Under the pieces are notes generated by a model. It saw nothing but the letters and a program-made list of their open reading frames with translations, was not told where the DNA came from and searched no databases. Shown here piece by piece: positions 34,014 to 40,852 of a stretch of 40,852 bases of DNA (position 1 is its first letter; the number at the start of each line of letters is the position of its first letter). The stretch comes from Lentilactobacillus kefiri (lineage in GTDB: Bacteria > Bacillota > Bacilli > Lactobacillales > Lactobacillaceae), in NCBI RefSeq assembly GCF_007989105.1, contig NZ_BJVK01000016.1:1-40852 (forward strand), given 5' to 3'. Both the position numbers and the translations under genes were made by a program.

Positions 34014-34571
34014 TTAGTCTTCCACAGTTGCGCCCAAGACATGCTCAAAGTGGCTGAGAGCCCAGTCATTTCCGGCTTGAGTAAGCCCGGCAACACCACT
34101 TTTATGAACAACGATGTTGTAGCAGAGATTGTAGGCATCAACCGCCGTATGGAGCACACAGATGTCCGTGCAGACACCAACTAGATGAACTGTGTCGATA
34201 TGGCGTTCACGTAATCGAATATCCAAGTCGGTACCGGCAAATGCACTATATCGAGTCTTGTCGTACATATAAACTTTGTCGTCGTTTTGATGGGATTTAT
34301 ACCAATCGGAGAGGCCACCGTAGAATTCCCGGCCCCAGGTGCCACGAACATTGTGGGGTGGGAACAACTTGGTTTCTGGATGGTAGGGATCGTTGGGTTT
34401 ATGAACATCGGTTGGTAAAATGACCCAGTCGCCATTTGAAACAAATTTGTCTGCCAAGCCGATAATACTTGGTTCCAGTTTTTGACCGGGTTTGCCACAG
34501 GTTAAAGCACCTTTATCTGCCACAAAATCATTTGTATAATCAATAATTAGCAATGCAGTATGTGATTCCAT
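34014..34571 (-). CDS. pncA: Nicotinamidase (PncA-like cysteine hydrolase)
   Basis: This 185-residue cytoplasmic amidase converts nicotinamide to nicotinic acid for NAD salvage. The catalytic triad is Asp11 (IIDYTNDF), Lys105 (YDKTRYSAF) and Cys134 (GVCTDICV). Metal ligands fit Asp55 and His57 (PTDVH) and His73 (PPHNVRGT), which favour true nicotinamidase over other isochorismatase-fold enzymes. The ATG at 34571 has GGGAGG about 8 bases upstream. It is divergent from the T-box transcription unit. Confidence 0.88.
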   Translation of the reverse strand: MESHTALLIIDYTNDFVADKGALTCGKPGQKLEPSIIGLADKFVSNGDWVILPTDVHKPNDPYHPETKLFPPHNVRGTWGREFYGGLSDWYKSHQNDDKVYMYDKTRYSAFAGTDLDIRLRERHIDTVHLVGVCTDICVLHTAVDAYNLCYNIVVHKSGVAGLTQAGNDWALSHFEHVLGATVED

Positions 34572-34660
34572 CGAAATACCTCCCAAAATGATGATTAAAA
34601 GTCCAATCAACTTTTATTGGCTCAAAGATACTCGCTATTCAGTTAAAAATCAACTATTTT

Positions 34661-34680
34661 GCCGAATAATGCCGAATATG
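34661..34680. repeat. Tandem decamer in the pncA/T-box divergent gap
   Basis: GCCGAATAAT (34661-34670) is followed directly by GCCGAATATG (34671-34680), eight of ten bases identical, in phase with one helical turn. A regulator could bind both on one face of the DNA. No known operator matches. Confidence 0.4.
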
Positions 34681-34701
34681 TATTTGATTCGTGAACAAGT
34701 G

Positions 34702-34743
34702 TTGACGATTTGGGGTTGACAATTAAAATATGAACCGTATACT
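34702..34743 (+). promoter_or_regulatory. Overlapping promoters of the T-box/permease unit
   Basis: TTGACA (34716-34721), 16 bases, then TATACT (34738-34743) is the better promoter, giving RNA from about 34750. A second, TTGACG (34702-34707), 16 bases, TAAAAT (34724-34729), would start near 34736 and include the whole left arm of the T-box basal helix. Confidence 0.7.
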
Positions 34744-34745
34744 AG

Positions 34746-34881
34746 TAAATATTCAAAGAGAGCTGACATTTGCTGAAAGTCAGCAACTAATATGGCAATA
34801 CTTAATGGTGGCAGCCTTATCTGCAATTAGAGGCAATACATATTGTATTGTGGAACTTGGGTGGAACCGCGTTTACTGAAC
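34746..34881 (+). promoter_or_regulatory. T-box riboswitch, read as glycine-specific (GGC)
   Basis: The T-box core AACTTGGGTGGAACCGCG (34854-34871) is unmistakable. The tRNA-end-binding bulge reads TGGA, which pairs with a tRNA of discriminator U, as in tRNA-Gly. Stem I is compact: TAAATAT (34746-34752) with ATACTTA (34798-34804), one mismatch, then a specifier loop, then GCTGAC/GTCAGC with an 11-base loop. In the loop GGC (34794-34796) followed by A sits directly at the helix, the position of the specifier in the Bacillus glyQS leader. AATACA/TGTATT forms stem III before the T-box. The CycA-like permease downstream agrees with glycine. Confidence 0.75.
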
Positions 34882-34919
34882 GCCCCTGGTACTGTAAAAG
34901 GTACTGGGGGCTTTTTTCG
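34882..34919 (+). terminator. T-box-controlled terminator
   Basis: GCCCCTGGTAC (34882-34892) pairs with GTACTGGGGGC (34901-34911), followed by six T. It competes with the antiterminator formed by the T-box sequence. Confidence 0.88.
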
Positions 34920-34942
34920 TTCACATTTTTAAGGAGGATATT

Positions 34943-36304
34943 ATGGAAACCAAGAATCAGGCAAATTCGTTATCTCGTTCGTTAAAGAGTCGGCATATTC
35001 AGATGATCGCAATTGGTGGGGCCATTGGAACCGGTTTGTTTTTGGGATCGGGTTCGGCTATTCATACATCAGGTCCTTCGATTATTCTTTCGTATCTGAT
35101 TGTTGGAATCTTTTGTTTCTTGCTGATGCGTGGCATTGGTGAGCTGTTGTTATCAGATACATCCAAGCATTCATTCTTAGATTTTGTCAAAATGTATCTG
35201 GGTGATCGTTGGGAGTTTGTAACCGGCTGGACTTACTGGTTTTGCTGGATCAGCTTGGCAATGGCCGATTTGACCGCGACTGGAATTTATATTAAGTACT
35301 GGTTTCCAACGGTTCCACAATGGATTCCGCCACTGGTTATTCTCCTGTGCCTGTTTGGCGCCAATATGGTAAACGTTGGCTTATTCGGAGAAATGGAATC
35401 ATGGTTTTCAATGATTAAGGTCGTTGCAATTATTTTACTGGTTGTCGTTGGTTTTGGCCTGGCAATTTTCCATGTCAACGTTGACGGTTCAACGGCTTCG
35501 TTTACTCAATTGGTTAGTCACGGTGGCTTTTTCCCCAAGGGTGCCCACGGATTTTTGATGTCATTTCAAATGGTGGTCTTTGCCTTCGTTGGAATTGAAA
35601 TGGTGGGGTTGACTGCCGGTGAAACGGATGATCCGGAAGCCAATCTGCCCAAAGCGATCAACAGTCTGCCCATTCGAATTGGATTATTCTATGTTGGTTC
35701 GATGATTGCCGTCATGAGCGTTTATCCATGGGACCAGATTACAACGACTGCCAGTCCGTTTGTCCAGGTCTTTTCTGGGATCGGAATTGTCGGGGCAGCC
35801 GGCATCTTGAACTTTGTTGTTTTGACGGCGGCCGTATCAGCTACCAACAGCTGTTTGTTCAGTACCAGTCGAACAATGTACGCGCTGAGTATGGGTGGTA
35901 ACGCCTCATCATTTTTGACCAAATTAGGTCGAAATGGGGTGCCAAATATTGCCCTGAACTTTTCAACGGCATTTTTGCTGATTATTGTTGTTTTGAATTA
36001 CTTCATTCCAGCTGGCGTCTTTAGCTTGGTATCCAGCGTTTCAACGATCAATTTCGTGGTCGTTTGGGTTGTCTTGCTCATCGTTCATATTAAGTATCGT
36101 CGGGTTCATCCTAAAGGAACCAAGATTTTCAAGATGCCCGGATATCCATTGACTGATTATGTAACGTTACTCTTCTTCGTCTTTATTTTGGGATTCCTAT
36201 TGGTCAACAAGTCAACTCGGGTTGCGATGATTATTTCCTTGATTTCAATTGGCTCCATGCTGGTCATTTATCAATTGTCTGTTCATCGAGGCAAGGCAAA
36301 GTAA
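34943..36304 (+). CDS. Amino acid permease, CycA-like (D-serine/D-alanine/glycine transporter family)
   Basis: This is a 453-residue 12-helix APC-superfamily permease. SRHIQMIAIGGAIGTGLFLGSG opens the protein, followed by FVTGWTYWFCWISLAMADLTATG, GEMESWFSMIKVVAI and FAFVGIEMVGLTAGETDDPEANLPKAINSLPIRI. These stretches resemble E. coli CycA more than other amino-acid permeases I know. Predicted substrates are glycine and D-alanine, which feed protein and wall synthesis. The ATG at 34943 has AAGGAGG upstream. Control by the upstream T-box would raise expression when tRNA-Gly is uncharged. The exact substrate remains inferred. Confidence 0.87.
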   Translation: METKNQANSLSRSLKSRHIQMIAIGGAIGTGLFLGSGSAIHTSGPSIILSYLIVGIFCFLLMRGIGELLLSDTSKHSFLDFVKMYLGDRWEFVTGWTYWFCWISLAMADLTATGIYIKYWFPTVPQWIPPLVILLCLFGANMVNVGLFGEMESWFSMIKVVAIILLVVVGFGLAIFHVNVDGSTASFTQLVSHGGFFPKGAHGFLMSFQMVVFAFVGIEMVGLTAGETDDPEANLPKAINSLPIRIGLFYVGSMIAVMSVYPWDQITTTASPFVQVFSGIGIVGAAGILNFVVLTAAVSATNSCLFSTSRTMYALSMGGNASSFLTKLGRNGVPNIALNFSTAFLLIIVVLNYFIPAGVFSLVSSVSTINFVVVWVVLLIVHIKYRRVHPKGTKIFKMPGYPLTDYVTLLFFVFILGFLLVNKSTRVAMIISLISIGSMLVIYQLSVHRGKAK

Positions 36305-36311
36305 CCGAATG

Positions 36312-36340
36312 TTGAAATTCCGCTTCGAAAAAATTAGACT
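36312..36340 (+). promoter_or_regulatory. Probable promoter of corA
   Basis: TTGAAA (36312-36317), 17 bases, then TAGACT (36335-36340), in the gap after the permease. Confidence 0.55.
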
Positions 36341-36378
36341 TTAGTTATCACTAAAATAAAGATTTACGAGGAACAATG

Positions 36379-37290
36379 ATGATTAAAATTCATAAATTTG
36401 ATACGTATACTTGGGTTGAGGCCATTTCGCCAACCGAAGATGAATTGGATAGTATGACGACCAAGTATCGCGCACCTGCGAAATTTAAAGGTTATATGTT
36501 GGATCGGCATGAACAGCCCCGGGCAACTTTTGACGGCTTATCAGGATTTAGTGCCTTGGTTGTCAGAGCAATTGCCGATCCCAGTCAAAGCCGGATGCTC
36601 ACATCGCCGATATTTTTAGGCTTTAGTGATTCGTTGCTGATCACGGTTTGTCACGCCTCTCAGCAGGTAGAACTCGTTCAGAAACGTTCAAATACTGAAT
36701 CTGGTTCGGTTGCTGAGCATATCCTAGCTATTTTGTTTGCATTGATTTCACCATACTTTGATCAGTTGGACCGAATTAGCCACAAAGCTGAAAAGCTGGA
36801 AGGAATGCGTAATCGCGCCATCAGTAACCGGAGTTTGGATGAACTGGGAGCCATGAAAACCGGTCTGGTGTATCTGCGATCAGCGACTGCCGGCAACTTG
36901 ATTGCTCTCCAAGAACTGCAGGGGACAATGAAAGGTAATTTAAAGATGTCACCCCAATTAACGACTGAGGTCACTGCAGAAATCGATGATTTATTCATTG
37001 AGTATAAACAGTGTCAGACAATGTTTGATGTTGTTGGTGACGTCGTTGGCGAAACCGAATCAGCTTTTGGAAATATCTTGAATAATAAATTGAATCAAAC
37101 AATGCAATTTTTAACCATTTGGTCACTTATTTTGGCCATTCCGCCAATTGTGTCAGGGTTTTATGGCATGAATGTGCAGCTCCCGTTTGCCGGGAAAGGC
37201 GCAGCTTGGCTTTATACCATTGCCATAACAGTTGTGATGGTCCTATTGATGATTGTTTATATCAAAAGGGATCGACGCTTCCGAAAATAA
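36379..37290 (+). CDS. corA: CorA-family magnesium/divalent cation transporter
   Basis: About 303 residues: a large N-terminal cytoplasmic domain rich in helices, then two C-terminal membrane helices (FLTIWSLILAIPPIVSGFYGMN and WLYTIAITVVMVLLMIVYI). The hallmark GMN sits at the end of the first helix (FYGMNVQLPF) and forms the selectivity filter; the tail KRDRRFRK is basic, as usual. The ATG 36379 is slightly better spaced from GAGGA (36368-36372) than ATG 36376. The substrate is Mg2+ by family. Confidence 0.9.
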   Translation: MIKIHKFDTYTWVEAISPTEDELDSMTTKYRAPAKFKGYMLDRHEQPRATFDGLSGFSALVVRAIADPSQSRMLTSPIFLGFSDSLLITVCHASQQVELVQKRSNTESGSVAEHILAILFALISPYFDQLDRISHKAEKLEGMRNRAISNRSLDELGAMKTGLVYLRSATAGNLIALQELQGTMKGNLKMSPQLTTEVTAEIDDLFIEYKQCQTMFDVVGDVVGETESAFGNILNNKLNQTMQFLTIWSLILAIPPIVSGFYGMNVQLPFAGKGAAWLYTIAITVVMVLLMIVYIKRDRRFRK

Positions 37291-37305
37291 ATGCTATTTG
37301 AATAC

Positions 37306-37355
37306 AAAAAAAGATGCTGACAAAAAACTTGCGTTTAATGTCAGCACCTTTTTTT
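37306..37355. terminator. Bidirectional terminator between corA and the EIIB-like gene
   Basis: TGCTGAC (37315-37321) pairs with GTCAGCA (37340-37346), flanked by seven A on the left and seven T on the right, around an 18-base loop. Confidence 0.85.
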
Positions 37356-37356
37356 A

Positions 37357-37710
37357 TTAAATTGCAGAAACATGTTTACCACTATCAAATCTTTTGAGTG
37401 CTTCTAATGCACCAGCTACGTTACCTCGTAAAATATCGTTATGGTCAATGTCGATTATCTTAAAGTTCATTAACAGTTCATCGGGTAGGTCGGCAATAAT
37501 TCGTCGATCCATTAAAATGATGTCGGTACATGGCTTAGTGGCATCAAAGAAATGATCTGGAATAATATCAATGAATAATTTTAATGAATTTAATTTTTCC
37601 TTGAGTCGATCACAAAAATGTTGAATGAGGACATCGTCAACAATGGGATTTCCGGTCAATGAAGGCTGAATCTTTCCTACTCGGATATCACCAACTACTT
37701 TAATGTTCAC
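37357..37710 (-). CDS. Hypothetical protein with EIIB-like layout
   Basis: I do not recognise a family with confidence. The pattern is a first strand and P-loop-like turn (IKVVGDIRVGKIQPS), a helix (VLIQHFCDRLKEKLN), a strand (LFIDIIP), then KPCTDIILMDRRIIADLPDELL, NFKIIDIDHNDILRGNVAGALEALKRF. This alternation resembles PTS EIIB domains of the galactitol/ascorbate type, but the phosphorylated Cys expected in the first loop is absent. The start is probably GTG 37710 with GGTGA upstream; GTG 37719 and TTG 37740 are alternatives. No PTS genes are nearby. Confidence 0.6.
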   Translation of the reverse strand: MNIKVVGDIRVGKIQPSLTGNPIVDDVLIQHFCDRLKEKLNSLKLFIDIIPDHFFDATKPCTDIILMDRRIIADLPDELLMNFKIIDIDHNDILRGNVAGALEALKRFDSGKHVSAI

Positions 37711-37837
37711 GCTTGTCACCGTCCTTGTCAGGTTTATCAATCAACGTCATACTACACGATTGATCGACCGCTGGTAACATTTATGCTGATTCTTTTCTGA
37801 AAATTAACCATATTAACAAAAATATAATAAATGAAAC

Positions 37838-38542
37838 TTAAAAACAGATCAGAAATGAAAAAAGCAGAAATGAAATGGCTGAAACGTTTGCGCGTTTTTC
37901 ATGGTTTCGAAAATTTACCCGAGATTCAAAATAAACGTAAAAGGCCAAGATAACGGTAATTAAAATGATTTTTAAAAATGAAATCGACAGCGTCAGGCAA
38001 AGCATCAAAATCAGGACACTGATAATAATCATTGAAAGTTGATTGTTTTTCTTCATGAATGCGTAGTACGAAAAAAAGATGTTGGCAAACACCATCAACG
38101 TGATATACATGAGTGAAACCAGTGAGAAGTAATGGTGATAAGACGTTGTGAACAGCAAGACCAAGCCGGTACCGCTGATAAAGCCAAAGATGATCCAGCG
38201 GCAGTGGGGTTCGTCAATAAAGTTGGATATTAGCAACAGATTTGCCAGAACAAAGTCCACCAGAATCAGCCAAACATTGACAGTTGGCATATCCAGGTAG
38301 AGGGATGCCAGCAAAATACCTAACACGACATCGGCACCCGCCACGATGATCAAATTTTTTTGTGGTCGTGAAATTTCATTCAGTAAGATGGCAAAAACCA
38401 AGCCAATCAAAGTTAAATGTAATAGTCGGGGATTGATAAAGAACATTTTTAAGGAAATGTTGGTAAACATCATCCAAATTAATAACATCCCGATGACTCG
38501 AAGACCGGATTGGATCAAAGTGGAACGATTATAGTTTAACAA
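37838..38542 (-). CDS. Hypothetical integral membrane protein, 234 residues
   Basis: About seven or eight hydrophobic helices fill the whole protein, with a charged stretch (YFESRVNFRNHEKRANVS) before the last. I recognise no family or motif. The TTG at 38542 has AAGGAG 8 bases upstream and is the natural start. It is divergent from metK. It ends about 100 bases before the EIIB-like gene, which has the same direction. Confidence 0.72.
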   Translation of the reverse strand: MLNYNRSTLIQSGLRVIGMLLIWMMFTNISLKMFFINPRLLHLTLIGLVFAILLNEISRPQKNLIIVAGADVVLGILLASLYLDMPTVNVWLILVDFVLANLLLISNFIDEPHCRWIIFGFISGTGLVLLFTTSYHHYFSLVSLMYITLMVFANIFFSYYAFMKKNNQLSMIIISVLILMLCLTLSISFLKIILITVILAFYVYFESRVNFRNHEKRANVSAISFLLFSFLICF

Positions 38543-38631
38543 GTCACTTTCTCCTTATCGTTTGGAATAAATAATTCTAAAAATAATCCTACTGGTTTTG
38601 ATGGCACTGGTCAACGGGTTGAAAAAATCAG

Positions 38632-38660
38632 TTACAAAATAAAATCATTTATGATAAGAT
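38632..38660 (+). promoter_or_regulatory. Promoter of metK
   Basis: TTACAA (38632-38637), 17 bases, then TAAGAT (38655-38660). The RNA would start near 38667, just before the riboswitch core. Confidence 0.7.
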
Positions 38661-38666
38661 TGTAGA

Positions 38667-38738
38667 GTTATGAGTTCCCGATAGGATTCGCGTTTTACGT
38701 GAAGAAGCCTTGTAACCTTAAAAAATAATAGGGGGAAA
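38667..38738 (+). promoter_or_regulatory. SMK box (SAM-III) riboswitch of metK
   Basis: The leader holds GTTCCCGATAGGAT (38674-38687), a CG-CGTTTTACG hairpin region, GAAGCCTTGTAACC (38704-38717), and the ribosome site GGGGG (38731-38735) 8 bases before the metK ATG. These are the conserved parts of the SMK box of Lactobacillales, where SAM binding pairs the ribosome site with an anti-SD and stops translation. The arrangement is standard, giving feedback by the enzyme's product. Confidence 0.88.
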
Positions 38739-38743
38739 ATGAA

Positions 38744-39934
38744 ATGCGCGAAAAACATTTATTTACTTCGGAATCAGTTTCAGAAGGCCATCCGGATAAG
38801 ATTGCTGATCAGATCAGTGATGCTATTTTGGATGCCTTGTTAGCAAAAGACCCGGATGCCCGGGTAGCATGTGAGACATCAGTTACGACCGGTTTAGTGT
38901 TCGTATTTGGTGAAATTTCAACCACAGCCTACGTTGATATCCAAAAGGTTGTTAGAAACACAATCAAGCGAATTGGCTATCGAGATGGCCGCTATGGATT
39001 TGATGGCGACTCTTGTGGTGTGATTGTTTCTTTGGATGGTCAATCACCTGACATTGCAATGGGTGTTGATGATGCATTGGAACAGCGTGAAGGCAATGGT
39101 GATCCACTGGATCAAATTGGTGCCGGTGATCAGGGCTTGATGTTTGGCTATGCCATCAACGAAACCCCTGAATTAATGCCGCTGCCAATTTCATTGGCGC
39201 ACAAATTAATGAGAAAACAGGCTGCATTGCGTAAAAGTGGCGAAATTGGCTATCTTGGACCCGATGCAAAGGCTGAAGTGACCGTTGAGTACGATGACAA
39301 TGGCAAGCCTGTCAGAGTTGATACTGTGGTTTTGAGTACCCAGCATGACGATGGTGTGCGTTTGGATCAGGTTCGCAATGATGTGATTAATCAGATTATC
39401 AAAAAGGTGATTCCTGCCAAGTACCTTGATGACAAGACCCGCTATCTGGTCAATCCAACCGGTCGATTTGTGATTGGTGGTCCTCAAGGGGATGCCGGTT
39501 TGACTGGTCGAAAGATCATTGTCGATACCTATGGTGGTTATGCCCATCATGGTGGTGGTGCCTTTTCAGGTAAGGACGCCACAAAGGTGGACCGTTCTGC
39601 CAGTTACGCAGCCCGTTACATTGCCAAGAATATTGTTGCTGCCGGTCTTGCAACCGAAGCAGAAATTCAGTTGGCCTATGCAATTGGGGTTGCCAAACCA
39701 GTTTCAATTAATATCAATACCTTTGGTACTGGTAAAGTATCTGAAGAGAAACTAATTGATGCCACCAGAGCATTATTTGATTTACGTCCTGCCGGCATTA
39801 TTAAAATGTTGGATCTTAAGCGGCCAATTTATGAACAAACTGCCGCATATGGACACTTCGGAAGAACAGATATTGATCTTCCTTGGGAACATACTGATAA
39901 GGTTGATGCGTTAAAAGATTATTTCAAGTTATAA
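38744..39934 (+). CDS. metK: S-adenosylmethionine synthase
   Basis: MetK makes SAM from methionine and ATP in the cytoplasm. At 396 residues it is full length. Conserved motifs are [19 protein letters not shown] at the N-terminus, the ATP motif [12 protein letters not shown], and the P-loop-like [17 protein letters not shown]. The ATG at 38744 follows GGGGG by 8 bases. An SMK box controls it. A perfect terminator follows. Confidence 0.97.
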   Translation: MREKHLFTSESVSEGHPDKIADQISDAILDALLAKDPDARVACETSVTTGLVFVFGEISTTAYVDIQKVVRNTIKRIGYRDGRYGFDGDSCGVIVSLDGQSPDIAMGVDDALEQREGNGDPLDQIGAGDQGLMFGYAINETPELMPLPISLAHKLMRKQAALRKSGEIGYLGPDAKAEVTVEYDDNGKPVRVDTVVLSTQHDDGVRLDQVRNDVINQIIKKVIPAKYLDDKTRYLVNPTGRFVIGGPQGDAGLTGRKIIVDTYGGYAHHGGGAFSGKDATKVDRSASYAARYIAKNIVAAGLATEAEIQLAYAIGVAKPVSININTFGTGKVSEEKLIDATRALFDLRPAGIIKMLDLKRPIYEQTAAYGHFGRTDIDLPWEHTDKVDALKDYFKL

Positions 39935-39952
39935 ACAGCTGACAAGCAAAAC

Positions 39953-39980
39953 GCCCTTGAATATTCAAGGGCATTTTTTT
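39953..39980 (+). terminator. Terminator after metK
   Basis: GCCCTTGAAT (39953-39962) and ATTCAAGGGC (39963-39972) form a perfect 20-base palindrome, followed by seven T. Confidence 0.9.
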
Positions 39981-40010
39981 GTTTATTTTTAGAGGAAAAG
40001 AGGTCATTTC

Positions 40011-40852
40011 ATGACGAAAGCAACTACCAAAAGTAATGTCACACTGGTGACGATTGCCCTGTTTGTCGCAACGTTTATGGCGGCAATCGAAGGAACAATT
40101 GTCTCAACGGCGATGCCGACAATTGTGGGTGATCTTCGCGGTGTTTCTTTGATGAACTGGGTGTTCTCGATATTTTTACTCACTAACGCGATTGCCACAC
40201 CGATATACGGCAAGCTGGCGGATAGTGTCGGTCGAAAACCAATGTTCATTGGTGGAATTTTAATATTTATCTTCGGTTCGGTTATGTCCGGATTATCTCA
40301 TTCAATGATTGTGTTAATTTTTTGGCGGGCAATCCAGGGTGTGGGTGCCGGTTCAATCATGCCAATTTCCAATACCATCATTGCTGATATTTACCCGTTG
40401 GAGAAACGGGCTCAGGTTCTGGGCCTCAACTCGTCGGCATGGGGGATTGCATCTGTCATTGCCCCGTTATTGGGTGGTTTCATTGTTGACCATTTAAGTT
40501 GGCATTGGATATTCTTTATCAATTTGCCCATCGGGTTGGTGGTCATGCTCATGGTTCAGCTATTTTTGCATGAAGATACACACCATTCCACCAGTAAGAT
40601 GGATGTTAAAGGAACCACATGGCTGACAATTATGTTATTGGTGGTTATGTATGCCTTTCAGTTGGTTGGCCAAGATCCAATCAAATGGCAGATTGTTGCG
40701 GTCTGTTTCCTGATCGCGTTAATTGCCACGGTGATGTTTATCCGGACGGAACGGATGGCTGAGGATCCTTTGATTCCAATGGAATTATTTGATAATCGGA
40801 CATTTGTGGTTCAAAACATTGTTGTCTTTTTAGTGAGTGGTTTTCTAAGAAA
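40011..40852 (+). CDS. MFS drug:H+ antiporter, DHA2 (14-helix) type, cut by window end
   Basis: The reading frame is open from ATG 40011 to the window edge (280 codons). An N-terminal helix with FVATFMAAIEGTIVSTAMPTI carries the DHA2-typical Asp/Glu in helix 1. Motif A is GKLADSVGRKP, and motif C fits GIASVIAPLLGG. FINLPIGLVVML fits helix 6. The layout resembles EmrB/QacA exporters. The start has AAAGAGG (39998-40004) upstream. The substrate cannot be told. It is independent of metK, being separated by a terminator. Confidence 0.88.
   Translation, partial: MTKATTKSNVTLVTIALFVATFMAAIEGTIVSTAMPTIVGDLRGVSLMNWVFSIFLLTNAIATPIYGKLADSVGRKPMFIGGILIFIFGSVMSGLSHSMIVLIFWRAIQGVGAGSIMPISNTIIADIYPLEKRAQVLGLNSSAWGIASVIAPLLGGFIVDHLSWHWIFFINLPIGLVVMLMVQLFLHEDTHHSTSKMDVKGTTWLTIMLLVVMYAFQLVGQDPIKWQIVAVCFLIALIATVMFIRTERMAEDPLIPMELFDNRTFVVQNIVVFLVSGFLR

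Noticed and set aside
34784-34801. ATG, TAT or AAT as the T-box specifier
   Set aside because: Met and Tyr tRNAs have discriminator A and would need TGGT in the bulge, and Asn has G and would need TGGC; the bulge reads TGGA. GGC also has the correct place beside the helix.

Overview
The window looks like the chromosome of a low-GC lactic acid bacterium of the family Lactobacillaceae. I infer this from gene order typical of lactobacilli (secG-esterase-rnr-smpB, ung-pta-tsaE-GNAT-murB, cdaA-cdaR-glmM-glmS), an SMK-type SAM riboswitch in front of metK, a T-box in front of an amino-acid permease, an LPXTG surface protein, and strong AGGAGG-type ribosome sites with many TTG and GTG starts. A heterofermentative group such as Lentilactobacillus is a guess; the sequence alone does not fix the species. 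I see no CRISPR array, prophage, transposase or replication origin.

Layout. 1-2131: an LPXTG adhesin gene broken by one in-frame TAG. 2175-3704: a ClC-type chloride transporter with an RCK_C tail. 3789-7698: secG, esterase, rnr and smpB. 7761-8321 (-): a LURP-one-like protein. 8431-11205: ung, pta, tsaE and an acetyltransferase. 11237-11770 (-): a DEDDh exonuclease. 11909-15742: murB, a Na+/H+ antiporter and a tyrosine phosphatase. 15800-16450 (-): a DUF1361 membrane protein. 16628-21908: cdaA, cdaR, glmM and glmS, joining c-di-AMP synthesis to amino-sugar supply for the wall. 22176-24520: two glucosaminidases. 24626-25699: an orphan tagH. 25762-25875: a catabolite-controlled promoter followed closely by a terminator, which I read as a candidate small RNA or attenuated leader. 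25922-26230: an unknown small protein. 26321-26392: tRNA-Asn. 26557-27831: an amidase. 27841-28033: a palindromic repeat-like block. 28042-29249 (-): a small unknown protein and a LicD protein. 29398-31011: a MarR regulator and a YdcF-like membrane protein. 31243-33180: a GlsB/AmaP/DUF2273/Asp23 envelope-stress operon. 33300-34571 (-): two small unknown proteins and a nicotinamidase. 34716-36304: a T-box that I read as glycine-specific, followed by a CycA-like permease. 36379-37290: CorA. 37357-38542 (-): an EIIB-like orphan and an unknown membrane protein. 38632-39934: the SMK box and metK. 40011-end: a DHA2-type MFS exporter cut by the window edge.

Much of the content serves the cell envelope: precursor synthesis (murB, glmM, glmS), turnover (two glucosaminidases and an amidase sharing wall-binding modules), teichoic-acid export and decoration (tagH, LicD) and envelope stress (Asp23 operon). 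Ion and osmotic balance (ClC, antiporter, CorA) may be tied in through c-di-AMP. The points most worth a second look are the cre-controlled short transcript at 25797-25875, the compact T-box at 34746-34918, the nonsense-interrupted adhesin, the His/Asn-rich tail of RNase R, a possible ATT start codon at 23720 and the cysteine-less EIIB-like orphan.
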